Translations under genes and position numbers: made by a program
In this document: positions 1 to 8,720 of the stretch, one piece after another
How positions within the stretch are numbered: the stretch's first letter is position 1
Layout: each line of letters starts with the position of its first letter
Source of the DNA: CAYMZZ01 sp044463125
Lineage (GTDB): Bacteria; Bacteroidota; Bacteroidia; Chitinophagales; Chitinophagaceae
NCBI GenBank assembly: GCA_044463125.1
Contig: JBIQMS010000005.1
Coordinates: forward strand, 1-64,000
DNA: 64,000 bases
Direction: 5' to 3'
The notes under the pieces: generated by a model
What the model was told of the DNA's origin: nothing
What the model saw: only the letters and a program-made list of their open reading frames with translations
Databases searched by the model: none

Positions 1-50
1 GTCCCTTTCCGGCCGACAGAATCAATCGTAAATCCATACGCCGATTCCGC

Positions 51-58
51 TATCTTTG
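51..58 (+). promoter_or_regulatory. -7 promoter box of yidC
   Basis: TATCTTTG fits the Bacteroidota -7 consensus TAnnTTTG and lies 22 bp before the yidC start codon. No clear -33 TTG is visible. The first 50 bases of the window hold no gene that can be supported. Confidence 0.6.
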
Positions 59-80
59 CCCTCTTTAAATTTTCTCCCTG

Positions 81-1928
81 ATGAATTTTGATCGCAATAC
101 GATTATAGGTTTTGTAGTACTCGCACTTTTATTTTTCGGCTATTTCTATTTTAACCGCCAGCAGCAACTGAGTTATGAGGCGGAGCAGCGCCGCCTGGAT
201 AGCATCAATAAGGCAAAGAATCCTGTATTGATCGATACCACGGCAAAGACCGCCCAGACCCAGGCACAGGTGCCAGTCGATTCACAGGCAGTTCAGGCTT
301 CTTCCGATGGTTGGCCTTTGCTGGCTGCGGGCCAGGGCGATGAAGTGGTGGTGCAAAACAATGTTTTCAGAATTGGCTTCAATACCCGTGGCGGACAACC
401 GGCCTGGGTAGAACTGTTTCATTATAAAGATGGCGATAGTGGCCTGGTAAGGCTCGCTGATTCTGAATTCGATCAGCTTTCCTACAAAGTGGTGAAGGGA
501 ATGAACGATACAGTCAGCACCGACCAGCTCAACTTTAACCAGGTGGATAGTGTGAGCAATGCGGATGGCAGCAAGACCTACAATTTCAAGATGGTTGCCG
601 GCGACAGCAACAGCAAGGCTGAAATCGTTCACAGCTATACCGTAAAGCCTGATGATTATATGTTGGGCATGCAGATCGCGCTGAGCGATCCCAATCGACT
701 GGTACAGGGAAATACACTGCAGTTGACCTGGGCTTATCACGCCTCACAGCAGGAGTCAGCCATCGACTTCGAAAAGCAAAACACACAGGTAGGTTATGTG
801 GAAGATGGTGAATTTGATTACCATACTATCGGTCGTCGTTCCTCTGTATCCCTCGATCCTCCCTTGAAATGGGTGGGTGTGCGTCAGCGCTTTTTCAACA
901 GTTACCTAATTGCGAATAACGCCTTCGATGGCGGTAAAATGGAATGGAACCTTCCGCCGGATGAAAAGAAAACAGTGGTGGAAGCTATCAGCAACCTCCA
1001 ATTGAAGCTGGAAGGTAATACGGCCGGCATGCAGATATTTTATGGTCCCGCGGATTATCACCTGCTGCGGCAGTATGATTTGAAGCTGGACAAGCTCATT
1101 AACCTTGGCCAGGGACCTTACGCTTTTGTGCGACCCCTCAACCGCTTTGTGGTATATCCTGTTTGGGATTTCATCAAAAGCTTTGTGGGCAATTATGGAT
1201 GGGTTATCGCTTTCCTCACCTTGTTTATTCGCCTGTTGATTTCGCCATTGAGTTACAAGAGCTATCTCAGCAGTGCGAAGATGAAGGCTTTGCGTCCTGA
1301 AATCGCGGCGCTGCGGGAGAAACATGGGGGCGATCAGCAGGCCATGAGCATGGAGCAGATGAAGCTGTTCCGCGAAGCAGGAGTGAACCCGTTGGGAGGA
1401 TGTATTCCGGCCCTTTTGCAGATACCGATCTTCTTCGCCCTGTTCAGTTTCTTTAGCTCCAACGTGGATTTGCGGGGTGCGGAATTCCTTTGGGCGAAAG
1501 ACCTTTCAGCATTTGATAATGTAATCAATTTCGGTGTTCACATTCCATTGCTGGGAAGTCACCTGAGCCTGTTCACGATCACTGCGGTAGTTACTTCGCT
1601 GGCCATTTCTATCTACAGCATGAATATGTCGCCGGATCAAAGTAATCCGATCCTGAAATACATGCCCTATATCTTCCCGGTATTCCTGTTGTTTATCTTC
1701 AACAGTCTGCCTTCGGCGCTTACCTGGTACTATACGGTTTCGAATATTATTACGTTGATCCTGCAGTTTGTGATTCAGAATTATATTATCGACCACAACA
1801 AGATCCTGGCGCAGATAGCCGAAAACCGCAAGAAGCCCAAAACAAAAAGCAAATGGCAGGAGCGCATGGAGCAGATGCAGGAGCAGCAGAAAAAGATGAA
1901 AGAAATGCAGCAGCGTGGGAAGAAGTAG
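81..1928 (+). CDS. yidC: Membrane protein insertase YidC
   Basis: YidC inserts and folds inner-membrane proteins, alone or with SecYEG. The 615-residue product has the Gram-negative architecture: an N-terminal membrane segment (about residues 8-24), a large periplasmic domain (about 80-340), then the conserved insertase core with five membrane segments (about 365-580). The core contains the GGCIPALLQIPIFFALF stretch typical of the family. A basic, Gln/Lys-rich tail follows, as expected for ribosome contact. ATG at 81 sits 22 bp after a good -7 box. The stop codon is followed within a few bases by a GTGARNC heptad-repeat tract. Confidence 0.97.
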   Translation: MNFDRNTIIGFVVLALLFFGYFYFNRQQQLSYEAEQRRLDSINKAKNPVLIDTTAKTAQTQAQVPVDSQAVQASSDGWPLLAAGQGDEVVVQNNVFRIGFNTRGGQPAWVELFHYKDGDSGLVRLADSEFDQLSYKVVKGMNDTVSTDQLNFNQVDSVSNADGSKTYNFKMVAGDSNSKAEIVHSYTVKPDDYMLGMQIALSDPNRLVQGNTLQLTWAYHASQQESAIDFEKQNTQVGYVEDGEFDYHTIGRRSSVSLDPPLKWVGVRQRFFNSYLIANNAFDGGKMEWNLPPDEKKTVVEAISNLQLKLEGNTAGMQIFYGPADYHLLRQYDLKLDKLINLGQGPYAFVRPLNRFVVYPVWDFIKSFVGNYGWVIAFLTLFIRLLISPLSYKSYLSSAKMKALRPEIAALREKHGGDQQAMSMEQMKLFREAGVNPLGGCIPALLQIPIFFALFSFFSSNVDLRGAEFLWAKDLSAFDNVINFGVHIPLLGSHLSLFTITAVVTSLAISIYSMNMSPDQSNPILKYMPYIFPVFLLFIFNSLPSALTWYYTVSNIITLILQFVIQNYIIDHNKILAQIAENRKKPKTKSKWQERMEQMQEQQKKMKEMQQRGKK

Positions 1929-2145
1929 GGAGTAGCGTGAATCGTGAGGCGTGAGACGTGAGACATGAGAAGTGAGTGAGACGTGAGACGTGAAGCGTGA
2001 GGCGTGAGTCCGCTCCGCCGCGGCGGAGCAGGTTATCGGAAGCGTGAATCGTGAGACGTGAGATGTGATTTCCGCCCCGGAGGGGCGGGTTATTGGTAGC
2101 GTGAGGCGTGAGGCCTGAGTCCGCTCCGCCGCGGCGGAGCGGGTC
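1929..2145 (+). repeat. GTGARNC heptad repeats with GC palindromes
   Basis: Tandem 7-bp units (GTGAATC, GTGAGGC, GTGAGAC and variants) alternate with GC-rich palindromes. GCTCCGCCGCGGCGGAGC is at 2012-2029, a related hairpin CCGCCCC-GGA-GGGGCGG at 2072-2088, and a 22-bp palindrome at 2121-2142. Each palindrome is followed by a GGTTATCGG-like stretch, so the block looks like three tandem composite units. No promoter or gene is visible inside. One or more of the palindromes could also end yidC transcription. Confidence 0.85.
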
Positions 2146-2217
2146 ATCGGCAGATTTTAACGAATTGGCATATTCCATTAAAGCAACCGAATCCCTATCT
2201 TGAACCGTCAATTGGGT

Positions 2218-2883
2218 ATGAAAAAACTCAGGATTATACACTTGATGGTGATCGCCCTGCTGGGGTCTCTTGGCAGCCTTCAGGCACAAAAGCGCCTGAG
2301 CGAAGCCACCATCACCTACGATATTGAAATCGAAAGCAGTGGGGAAAACCCCCAGGCAGCCGACCTGCTCGACGGAGCGGTGAATATGGTGTACCTGAAA
2401 GGTAACTCCAGTCGTTCTGAAATGATCAGCACGCTCGGTAGCCAGAGTACAATCGTTGATGGCAAAACCGGCAAAGTGACCATATTGAAAGAATACGGCG
2501 ATAAGAAATACATGATCAACCTGACAGCGCAGAACTGGAAAAGCTCGAATGAGAAATATGAAGACGTACAGTTCAGGTTTGAAGAAGAATATAAAACCAT
2601 CGCTGGCTACAATTGCCAGAAGGCGATTGGTACCATGAAAGATGGCACCATCTTCACAGTTTATTTCACCCGCGACCTGGTGCCGGTGAACCGCGATTTT
2701 CAATACCTCAACAAATCACTACCCGGCCTCGCAATGCAATATGAAGCCTCCGTGGGTACACGTAAAGTGATTTATACTGTTAGCAACATCAACTTCAACC
2801 TGGTGCCCGCCGCCAAATTTGACCTGCCCAAATCGGGATATAGGGTAATGAGTTATGAAGAAAGCCTGGGAGCGGGAAAGTAG
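2218..2883 (+). CDS. Exported GLPGLI/DUF4412-like protein
   Basis: Secreted protein of unknown function. A signal peptide spans about residues 1-22 (MKKLRIIHL..., cut near LQAQ). The mature part is beta-rich and carries an IAGYNCQKA segment and an LPGLAMQYE segment, which resemble the GLPGLI and DUF4412 families of Bacteroidota envelope proteins. ATG at 2218 is preferred over the upstream TTG at 2200 because it begins directly with the signal peptide. The gene is flanked by heptad-repeat tracts on both sides and seems to be a single-gene unit. The family assignment rests on short motifs. Confidence 0.7.
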   Translation: MKKLRIIHLMVIALLGSLGSLQAQKRLSEATITYDIEIESSGENPQAADLLDGAVNMVYLKGNSSRSEMISTLGSQSTIVDGKTGKVTILKEYGDKKYMINLTAQNWKSSNEKYEDVQFRFEEEYKTIAGYNCQKAIGTMKDGTIFTVYFTRDLVPVNRDFQYLNKSLPGLAMQYEASVGTRKVIYTVSNINFNLVPAAKFDLPKSGYRVMSYEESLGAGK

Positions 2884-3157
2884 AGAGACGTAATACGTAA
2901 TACGTAGTACGTTTTACGTTTTTTGGTTTAAAGTTTAGAGTTTAAGGGGGGAATTGAAGTAGGAAGTCGAAGGCTTAAGTTTTGAATGCAGTCTTTAAGG
3001 TAATACGTACTATGTTCTACGTATTACGTTTTAGGTTTAGCTTGGGTTTAATGTTTAAAGTTTAAAAAGTGGGAAATTGAACTAGGTAGTTGAAGGTTTA
3101 AACATTAAACCCTAAACTCTAAACTAACGTATTACGTAAAACGTACAACGTAATACG
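2884..3157 (+). repeat. Nested ACGTNNT and GTTTAAA heptad repeats
   Basis: The gap between two convergent genes is almost entirely repeats. It starts with an ACGTNNT tract (about 2886-2925) and a GTTTAAA tract (about 2926-2950). Further ACGT (about 3001-3033) and GTTTAA (about 3049-3068) tracts follow. It ends with complementary tracts in reverse order: a TTAAACC/CTAAAC tract (about 3097-3125), then an ACGT tract (about 3126-3160). The arms are inverted and could pair as a long imperfect hairpin. The last unit touches the stop codon of the minus-strand gene. Confidence 0.85.
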
Positions 3158-3511
3158 TTAGAAATTGAATTTCACAGTTGCGCTGGAAACCTTATTCTGC
3201 GAAGTAATATTCACCGCCACTTTGCGGTTAAGAGGAGCTACATAAGTAATACCACCCATCCGATAATTGACGGTAGTATTCAATTGTATGGTAGTGATGG
3301 GAGCTGTTTCTTTTTCCAAACGAATAACCTGGCTGCCACGGAATTCGTAACCAGATTTCAGCGAGAAGCTGCGCTTGGTAACTTCTTTTTTATGTGTAAG
3401 CAAAGGACGTTCACCGCCATTCATCCGGCGGCCCAGTTCACCCAGGGTGGCAAAAGCATACAATCCCGACAAAGTCAGCAGGATTGCTAATGCAGCCAGC
3501 TTCTTGCTCAT
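3158..3511 (-). CDS. Small exported hypothetical protein
   Basis: Not recognised. The protein has 117 residues from ATG 3511 and starts with a signal peptide or membrane anchor (MSKKLAALAILLTLSGLYAFA). A polar, beta-rich remainder ends in Phe (VKFNF), an ending that can be seen in beta-barrel proteins, though this one is too short to be a barrel alone. A GTG 30 bp upstream (3541) is in frame, but it lies only 5 bases after a -7 box, so ATG 3511 is the likelier start. Its 3' end abuts ACGT heptad repeats. Confidence 0.6.
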   Translation of the reverse strand: MSKKLAALAILLTLSGLYAFATLGELGRRMNGGERPLLTHKKEVTKRSFSLKSGYEFRGSQVIRLEKETAPITTIQLNTTVNYRMGGITYVAPLNRKVAVNITSQNKVSSATVKFNF

Positions 3512-3546
3512 AAGCCCTGATATGATAGTCCTGGTGTTCACAAATG

Positions 3547-3554
3547 CAAAATTA
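3547..3554 (-). promoter_or_regulatory. -7 promoter box
   Basis: TAATTTTG on the minus strand matches TAnnTTTG and lies 35 bp before ATG 3511. It argues against the upstream GTG start. Confidence 0.5.
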
Positions 3555-3789
3555 ACAAATATTATTGAATGCGGGGATACCGTCCATCCCGAATTTTAAT
3601 ACTTATTTAACGCCCGATTGGCAAAATTGTTACATATATCCCGAAAAAAAATAGTTCCTTTTGCACAGATGGGGATAAGTAAAAAGCAGGAATATGGCGA
3701 TTTTTGCCATAACTTGTTGATAATAATTACCGGACGATTGACCCACTTGCCAGCCAGCTCTTTCCATTTTTCATTCTAAAATCCGGAAC

Positions 3790-5208
3790 ATGAAAGAATA
3801 CCCTTACCGGGAAGACCGGGATAATATACAGGAACTCCTGAAACAATACGAGCGTTTGCGTCGCGGACAGGGCAATAGTTTTTTGGAGGAAGAGGCTTTT
3901 GAAAAGATCATTCTCTACTTTGAAGACCGGGAAGAAATGCCCAAAGCCCTGGAAGCCGCCGACCGCGCCGTGGAGCAATATCCTTATTCCGCCGCTCTGC
4001 TCATCCGCAAAGCCGATGTATTGCTGGCCTGCCGCCGCTATCAGGATGCCCTTGATATTCTCGATCAGGCTTCCCTTTTCGATAGTGGCGATATCAATAT
4101 TTATATCCTTCGTACCGACGCCTACCTGGCGCTGGATATGCAGGAAAAAGCGGCACAGCAACTGCAGGAAGCGCTTGATCTTTTTGAAGGAGAAGAAAGG
4201 CTTGAGCTGTTGTTTGAGCTCAGCGATGTGTACGACGATTATGAAGAGTTTGAAAAAGTGTTCGACTGCCTGAAGATGATCCTCGAACTGGATCCTACCA
4301 ACGAAGAAGCGCTTTACAAGATTTGTTTCTGGACAGATTTTACGGGGCGTAATGAAGAGAGCATTCGACTTCACCTGAAGATTATCGACGATTATCCCTA
4401 TAGCGAACTGGCCTGGTTTAACCTGGCCGCGGCTTACCAGGGATTGAAGTTGTACGAAAAAGCAATCGACGCCTATCAATATGCGTTGGCCATCGATGAA
4501 AAATTCGATTATGCCTACCGCAATATGGGCGATGCCTATATCCGTTTGCGCAAATACAGGGAAGCCATCGAAGCACTGGAAAAAGTTACGGAGCTGGCCA
4601 AACCTGAACTGGTGATCTATGAAGCCATTGGACATTGTTACGACCGGCTTCGCAATTTTGCCCAGGCCCGGTTTTATTATCGCAAGGCTTCGCACCTGAA
4701 CCAGGAAGACAGCAAGCTATACTATAAGATCGCCTGCACCTATTACAACGAAGGACAATGGGAGAGTTGTTTAAAACAACTCGACATGGCCATTCGCATT
4801 CATCGCATGCAACCCGAATACCATCTGCTGATGGGCGAATGTCGTATGCAAATGGAGCAATTGCCGGAAGCTATCGAAAGCCTTCTTTTCGCACTCAATA
4901 TAAGGCCGCGCCATATGCGGGGCTGGGAATCGCTGATCCGTTGCCTTTTTACCGCTGAAATGTTTGACGAAGCTTTGCAGCAGGCACAAACGGCATGGGA
5001 GATGACAAAGGGGAAGCCCATATTCCTCTATTACGAGGCAGCCATACTGATGGCCAGTCGTCGTCGCAAACAGGGTTTGCTGATGCTGGAAGAAGCTTTG
5101 CAGGCAGCGCCAAAATTGCTGAAAAGGTTTATGGAACTCTATCCCGCCAGCCTGCAGGAGCAGTCGGTGGTGGATTTAATAGCCCGTTACAAAAAGAAGC
5201 GTGGTTGA
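3790..5208 (+). CDS. Tetratricopeptide repeat protein
   Basis: A 472-residue protein built almost wholly of TPR-type helical repeats (about 10 or more units; alanine/tyrosine signatures such as AWFNLAAAYQGLKLYEKAI and AYRNMGDAYIRLRKYREAI). No signal peptide or membrane segment is visible, so it is probably cytoplasmic. It likely acts as a protein-interaction scaffold with an unknown partner. Similar cytoplasmic TPR proteins are common in Bacteroidota genomes. It stands alone, followed by the comA promoter. A basic C-terminus (RYKKKRG) closes the protein. Confidence 0.85.
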   Translation: MKEYPYREDRDNIQELLKQYERLRRGQGNSFLEEEAFEKIILYFEDREEMPKALEAADRAVEQYPYSAALLIRKADVLLACRRYQDALDILDQASLFDSGDINIYILRTDAYLALDMQEKAAQQLQEALDLFEGEERLELLFELSDVYDDYEEFEKVFDCLKMILELDPTNEEALYKICFWTDFTGRNEESIRLHLKIIDDYPYSELAWFNLAAAYQGLKLYEKAIDAYQYALAIDEKFDYAYRNMGDAYIRLRKYREAIEALEKVTELAKPELVIYEAIGHCYDRLRNFAQARFYYRKASHLNQEDSKLYYKIACTYYNEGQWESCLKQLDMAIRIHRMQPEYHLLMGECRMQMEQLPEAIESLLFALNIRPRHMRGWESLIRCLFTAEMFDEALQQAQTAWEMTKGKPIFLYYEAAILMASRRRKQGLLMLEEALQAAPKLLKRFMELYPASLQEQSVVDLIARYKKKRG

Positions 5209-5258
5209 GCCATTAAAGCCGCCTGTTCAAAATCAGGACCCCAAATCTTATTCTTTCC

Positions 5259-5266
5259 TATTTTTG
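5259..5266 (+). promoter_or_regulatory. -7 promoter box of comA-aroE
   Basis: TATTTTTG matches TAnnTTTG. It lies 55 bp before the chosen comA start at 5322 and so supports that start over any codon near 5274. Confidence 0.55.
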
Positions 5267-5321
5267 CGCCGGTTTGCAGAAACCGGAACGACATTTTATC
5301 AGAAGCAAAACAACCGACAGC

Positions 5322-6095
5322 ATGAATTTTAATCTTTCGCAAATGCCCGCGCGAAACCAGCGCCCCCGTGTGTCTGGCATAACGATGGTAATGGACAAGG
5401 GGCTAAGCCTGAATGAAGCCCAAAATTTTCTGAGCGTTGCACATCCTCATGTAGATATCATTAAACTGGGTTTTGGTACTTCTTATGTAACACCCAATCT
5501 CCGCGAGAAACTGGATCTTTACCGGTCATATGACCTGCCCATCTATTTCGGCGGTACGCTTTTTGAGGCATTCCTGATCAGGAACCAATTTGACGATTAT
5601 GTTCGGGTTTGCCAGGATTATGGTATTTCCTATATGGAAGTGAGCGATGGTTCCATCACCATTCCGCATGCGGAAAAATGCGGCTATATCGAAAAGCTCA
5701 CCAAATTTGGAACGGTGCTAAGTGAGGTGGGAAGTAAAGATGCCGCCCACATCATTCCGCCCTATAAATGGATTGAGTTGATGCGCGATGAACTGAAAGC
5801 TGGCGCCACTTATGTGATTGCCGAAGCAAGAGAAGCGGGTAATGTGGGTATCTATCGCGGTTCCGGTGAAGTGAGGGAGGGTCTGGTACAGGAAATTCTT
5901 ACCCAGATACCCGGTGAAAAAATTATTTGGGAAGCGCCTCAAAAAGCGCAGCAGTTGTACTTTATCGAATTGCTGGGCTGCAATGTAAACCTGGGCAATA
6001 TAGCTCCATCAGAAGTAATTGCCATGGAAGCCATGCGTATTGGCCTGAGGGGTGATACCTTTAGTCTGTACCTGGACAAAAAGCAGAATGACTGA
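5322..6095 (+). CDS. comA: Phosphosulfolactate synthase (ComA family)
   Basis: ComA-family enzymes add sulfite to phosphoenolpyruvate to give (2R)-phospho-3-sulfolactate, first known from coenzyme M synthesis in methanogens. The 257-residue product has the expected (beta/alpha)8-type pattern, with MVMDKGLS near the start, IKLGFGTSYV, YFGGTLFEAF, YMEVSDGSI, EAREAGNVGIYRGSGEVR and the WEAPQKAQQ / LGNIAPSEVI segments. No other coenzyme M genes are nearby. In Bacteroidota the sulfolactate could feed sulfonate metabolism, for example sulfonolipid precursors, but that is inference. The stop overlaps the aroE start by 8 bases, which indicates translational coupling. Confidence 0.85.
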   Translation: MNFNLSQMPARNQRPRVSGITMVMDKGLSLNEAQNFLSVAHPHVDIIKLGFGTSYVTPNLREKLDLYRSYDLPIYFGGTLFEAFLIRNQFDDYVRVCQDYGISYMEVSDGSITIPHAEKCGYIEKLTKFGTVLSEVGSKDAAHIIPPYKWIELMRDELKAGATYVIAEAREAGNVGIYRGSGEVREGLVQEILTQIPGEKIIWEAPQKAQQLYFIELLGCNVNLGNIAPSEVIAMEAMRIGLRGDTFSLYLDKKQND

Positions 6096-6855
6096 TTCAA
6101 AAACAAATAATATAACGGCGCAGCGGGTATTCGGCTTAATCGGATATCCGCTGTCGCATTCTTTCAGCCAACGGTACTTCATCGAGAAGTTTCAAAGAGA
6201 AGGAAGAGCGGGTTGTCGTTACGAGCAATTCCCCATCGCTTCAATAGAGGAATTTCCAGCCTTGCTTAAGGAACAGCCACAACTGGAAGGCATCAACGTA
6301 ACCATCCCCTACAAAGAGCAGGTGATTTCTTATTTGGATGAATTGGATGAACGCGCAGCGCAAATTGGCGCCTGCAACTGCATCCGCATCCGCGATGGAA
6401 GGCTAAAAGGGTTCAATACCGATGCCATCGGATTTGAACAGTCGCTTAAGGAACATCTGCAACCCCATCACCAGAAAGCCCTGGTATTTGGTACCGGTGG
6501 TGCGGCCAAAGCGGTGAAATTTGTGCTGACCCTGCTGGGCATTGATTTCAAATCGGTATCCCGTAAACCCAGCTATCAAAGTCTTTCCTACGAGCAGGTT
6601 ACGCCCTACTTACTGGCCGGGTATCCCTTGCTGATCAATACTACGCCCCTTGGTATGTATCCCAATACCACAGAAGCCGTGCCCATTCCATACGAAGTAA
6701 TTACTGAGCGCTTTTACCTATATGATCTGGTTTACAATCCCGCTCAAACTTTGTTTCTGCAAAAAGGCGCCGCACAGGGCGCAATCACCAAGAACGGATA
6801 CGACATGCTGGTGATACAGGCGGAAGAAAGCTGGAAAATCTGGAACCAGGATTAA
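6088..6855 (+). CDS. aroE: Shikimate dehydrogenase
   Basis: AroE reduces 3-dehydroshikimate to shikimate with NADPH in the aromatic amino acid pathway. The 255-residue product shows the substrate-binding N-domain (GYPLSHSFS, then NVTIPYKE with the catalytic Lys), CNCIRI, and FNTDAIGF with the catalytic Asp. The NADP-binding segment VFGTGGAAKAV and the NTTPLGMYP stretch follow. ATG at 6088 overlaps the comA stop. A longer in-frame start at 6052 lies inside comA and adds no conserved sequence. It ends 14 bp from the convergent thioesterase gene. Confidence 0.95.
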   Translation: MTDSKTNNITAQRVFGLIGYPLSHSFSQRYFIEKFQREGRAGCRYEQFPIASIEEFPALLKEQPQLEGINVTIPYKEQVISYLDELDERAAQIGACNCIRIRDGRLKGFNTDAIGFEQSLKEHLQPHHQKALVFGTGGAAKAVKFVLTLLGIDFKSVSRKPSYQSLSYEQVTPYLLAGYPLLINTTPLGMYPNTTEAVPIPYEVITERFYLYDLVYNPAQTLFLQKGAAQGAITKNGYDMLVIQAEESWKIWNQD

Positions 6856-6869
6856 AACAAATCCGACGT

Positions 6870-7301
6870 TCAGCTTCCCGACAGTTTCTCACGCACTTCC
6901 TCCGGAAGGGCTGCTGGTTTTTTTTGGGAATAATCGAAACAAACCATACCCGTCTTCACATGCGCTACCGCTTTTTCAGGATGCTGCGCAAGACTAAAAC
7001 GATAATACAGCTCAAAGCCAAGTCTTGTGAATTCCCGGGCCTGCACTTCCACACCAAGCTGCTGGCCATAAAACAATTCCTGCTTAAACTCAATGGCCGC
7101 ATCGGCCATGATCAAACCATAACCGGCAAGTTCAAGTTCCCCATAGCCATAGTGCCGAAGGTATTGGACTCTCGCCTCATGCACCAGGGAAAGAATGATA
7201 TCGTTCCCGACATGTCCTCCGTAGTTCAGGTCGGTGATTCGTATGGGAATTTCGCAACGAAAGGAATAAGTATCCGGCATTTCCAGTTTAACCCTTGCCA
7301 T
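6870..7301 (-). CDS. Acyl-CoA thioesterase, hot-dog fold
   Basis: A 143-residue protein of the 4-hydroxybenzoyl-CoA thioesterase / YbgC-like family, which hydrolyses acyl-CoA thioesters in the cytoplasm. The N-terminal segment RITDLNYGGHVGND carries the catalytic Asp region and is followed by the long central helix. Later strands (FKQELFYGQQLGVEVQAREF) fit the hot-dog fold. The substrate cannot be told from sequence. It is a single gene with a possible -7 box (TAATTTTA, minus strand, 7317-7324) 15 bp upstream. Confidence 0.85.
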   Translation of the reverse strand: MARVKLEMPDTYSFRCEIPIRITDLNYGGHVGNDIILSLVHEARVQYLRHYGYGELELAGYGLIMADAAIEFKQELFYGQQLGVEVQAREFTRLGFELYYRFSLAQHPEKAVAHVKTGMVCFDYSQKKPAALPEEVREKLSGS

Positions 7302-7316
7302 GAAGTATGTTTCGGG

Positions 7317-7324
7317 TAAAATTA
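7317..7324 (-). promoter_or_regulatory. Possible -7 box of thioesterase gene
   Basis: TAATTTTA on the minus strand differs from TAnnTTTG at the last base and lies 15 bp before the start codon. Confidence 0.3.
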
Positions 7325-7339
7325 GGGATTGCCTGTCAA

Positions 7340-8146
7340 TCAGAGGCTGGTGCCTTCGCTAAGTGAGTTCACCAGGTCGAGCAGGTCCATGAAATTGCCC
7401 GGAGCGGGGGTTACGGGCGAAGAGGCCATTTGATCCTGCCAGGCTTTTACCTGCTTGTCGCAAACAGCATTCGGTTCTTCACCGGTGATGCAGCAAAGCA
7501 GGTGGCTCCATTTCTTGCTCACACGGATGAAAGAACCCTCGGGTGTAAGGAGGGTTACGTATTTTTCAGCGCGGTTCTCTGCCGGATCTTCAAAAACATA
7601 GATGGCCTTGCTCAGCTCATCCGCGTACTCCGCATTGGCGGCGGCAGCGTATTGCAGATCGCTGCCTGCATACATATCTGCACGACGGTTATTTTTTGGG
7701 GTGGAAGCCAGAGCGTTTTGCAGGCTGTCGGTTTCAAACACATGCGGTCCCGGAGCGGGTAAGTTATTATCGGGTTTCGGAAGGGCGGATTCAGGCTTTA
7801 CTGTCAAAGAAGTAGGTGTTTCAATTGCTTCGCCTGCCGGCATCCACCATTGACGGGTACCCCATACTGCCAGCAACAAAATGGCCGCAGCGGCAGCAAC
7901 GCGTATCCAAACAAACCGGTGCCGGCGCATGGGAACGGCCTCAACGCTTTCTGCGACTGAAGGGCTATCCAGCTTTGCAGCTATACCTTGCCAGGCCTGC
8001 CCGGGGGCTAAAATTTCCAGCGAGCGAAGCCTTTCTGGAAAAGCCGCATTCATTTCACTTTCGTCAATGGCGCGACTTATCCGGTCCCACATGTGAGCGG
8101 GTGGCCGGGCTTCCCAATTGTTCATTTTATCGCGCAGGCTATTCAT
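7340..8146 (-). CDS. Putative membrane anti-sigma factor
   Basis: A 268-residue single-pass membrane protein with a soluble N-terminal part (1-78), a membrane segment at about 79-97, and a larger C-terminal part, probably periplasmic. No zinc-finger anti-sigma motif is visible. The assignment rests on topology and on overlap of its start with the stop of the upstream ECF sigma gene (8 bases). Such pairs normally have the membrane protein sequester its sigma factor until a signal arrives. Function is inferred from context. Confidence 0.65.
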   Translation of the reverse strand: MNSLRDKMNNWEARPPAHMWDRISRAIDESEMNAAFPERLRSLEILAPGQAWQGIAAKLDSPSVAESVEAVPMRRHRFVWIRVAAAAAILLLAVWGTRQWWMPAGEAIETPTSLTVKPESALPKPDNNLPAPGPHVFETDSLQNALASTPKNNRRADMYAGSDLQYAAAANAEYADELSKAIYVFEDPAENRAEKYVTLLTPEGSFIRVSKKWSHLLCCITGEEPNAVCDKQVKAWQDQMASSPVTPAPGNFMDLLDLVNSLSEGTSL

Positions 8147-8720
8147 GCCGTTGTTCCTTTATTCTTTTTTCTTCGAGAAATTTTTTCACCATCTCCTGCA
8201 GTATCACTTTGGCTCTCGACAGTTGGGATTTGCTGGTTCCTTCGCTGATGCCCATGATATCGCCAATTTCCTTGTGGGTGTATCCTTCTACCACATACAT
8301 ATTGAAAACCGTGCGGTAGCCGGGCGATAACTGCTGCACCAGGGCCAGGATATCCCTTTCGGCCAACTCATCCAGTACGGAGAGGTAATTGCCCTCCAGG
8401 GTGTTTTCTTCTTTCTCCGTTACAGGCTGCAGGTAGCGTTTGCGGCGGAAATGCTCGATGGCGGTATTCACAAAAATGCGGCGTATCCAACCTTCAAAAG
8501 ATCCGTCGCCACGATAGCTTTCCATTTTCTTGAAGACTTTTATAAAGCCTTCCTGCAAAATATCCTCGGCCTCTTCGGCACTACCGGCATAACGCAGGCA
8601 AACCGCATACATACGGGGTGAGAAGCGGCGGTACAGTTCTTCCTGCATTCGCCGGTCGCCCTGCAGGCATCCATTGATTAAGTCGCTTTCGGGGGTAATA
8701 TGGTTGCTTTCGCGGCTCAA
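8139..8720 (-). CDS. ECF-type RNA polymerase sigma factor
   Basis: A 193-residue ECF sigma factor. Region 2 spans about residues 25-95 (RMYAVCLRYAGSAEEAEDI, then GFIKVFKKMESYRGDGSF, then GWIRRIFVNTAIEHFRRK). Region 4 spans about 125-180 (LSPGYRTVFNMYVVEGYTH, then KEIGDIMGISEGTSKSQLSRAK). It would redirect RNA polymerase to a stress or envelope regulon. ATG 8720 overlaps the rdgB stop in an ATGA arrangement, and its own stop overlaps the anti-sigma start. The three genes are therefore one translationally coupled unit. Confidence 0.93.
   Translation of the reverse strand: MSRESNHITPESDLINGCLQGDRRMQEELYRRFSPRMYAVCLRYAGSAEEAEDILQEGFIKVFKKMESYRGDGSFEGWIRRIFVNTAIEHFRRKRYLQPVTEKEENTLEGNYLSVLDELAERDILALVQQLSPGYRTVFNMYVVEGYTHKEIGDIMGISEGTSKSQLSRAKVILQEMVKKFLEEKRIKEQRHE

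Noticed and set aside
1506..2703. Minus-strand frames of 200-300 codons across the yidC end and the next gene
   Set aside because: They gain their length from GTGARNC repeats read on the opposite strand (Ser/Arg/Leu/Thr/His-rich peptides) and lie antisense to well-supported genes.
7340..8720. A second CHAT-like sigma system
   Set aside because: This ECF/anti-sigma pair has no protease gene next to it; downstream is only a thioesterase gene after a gap.
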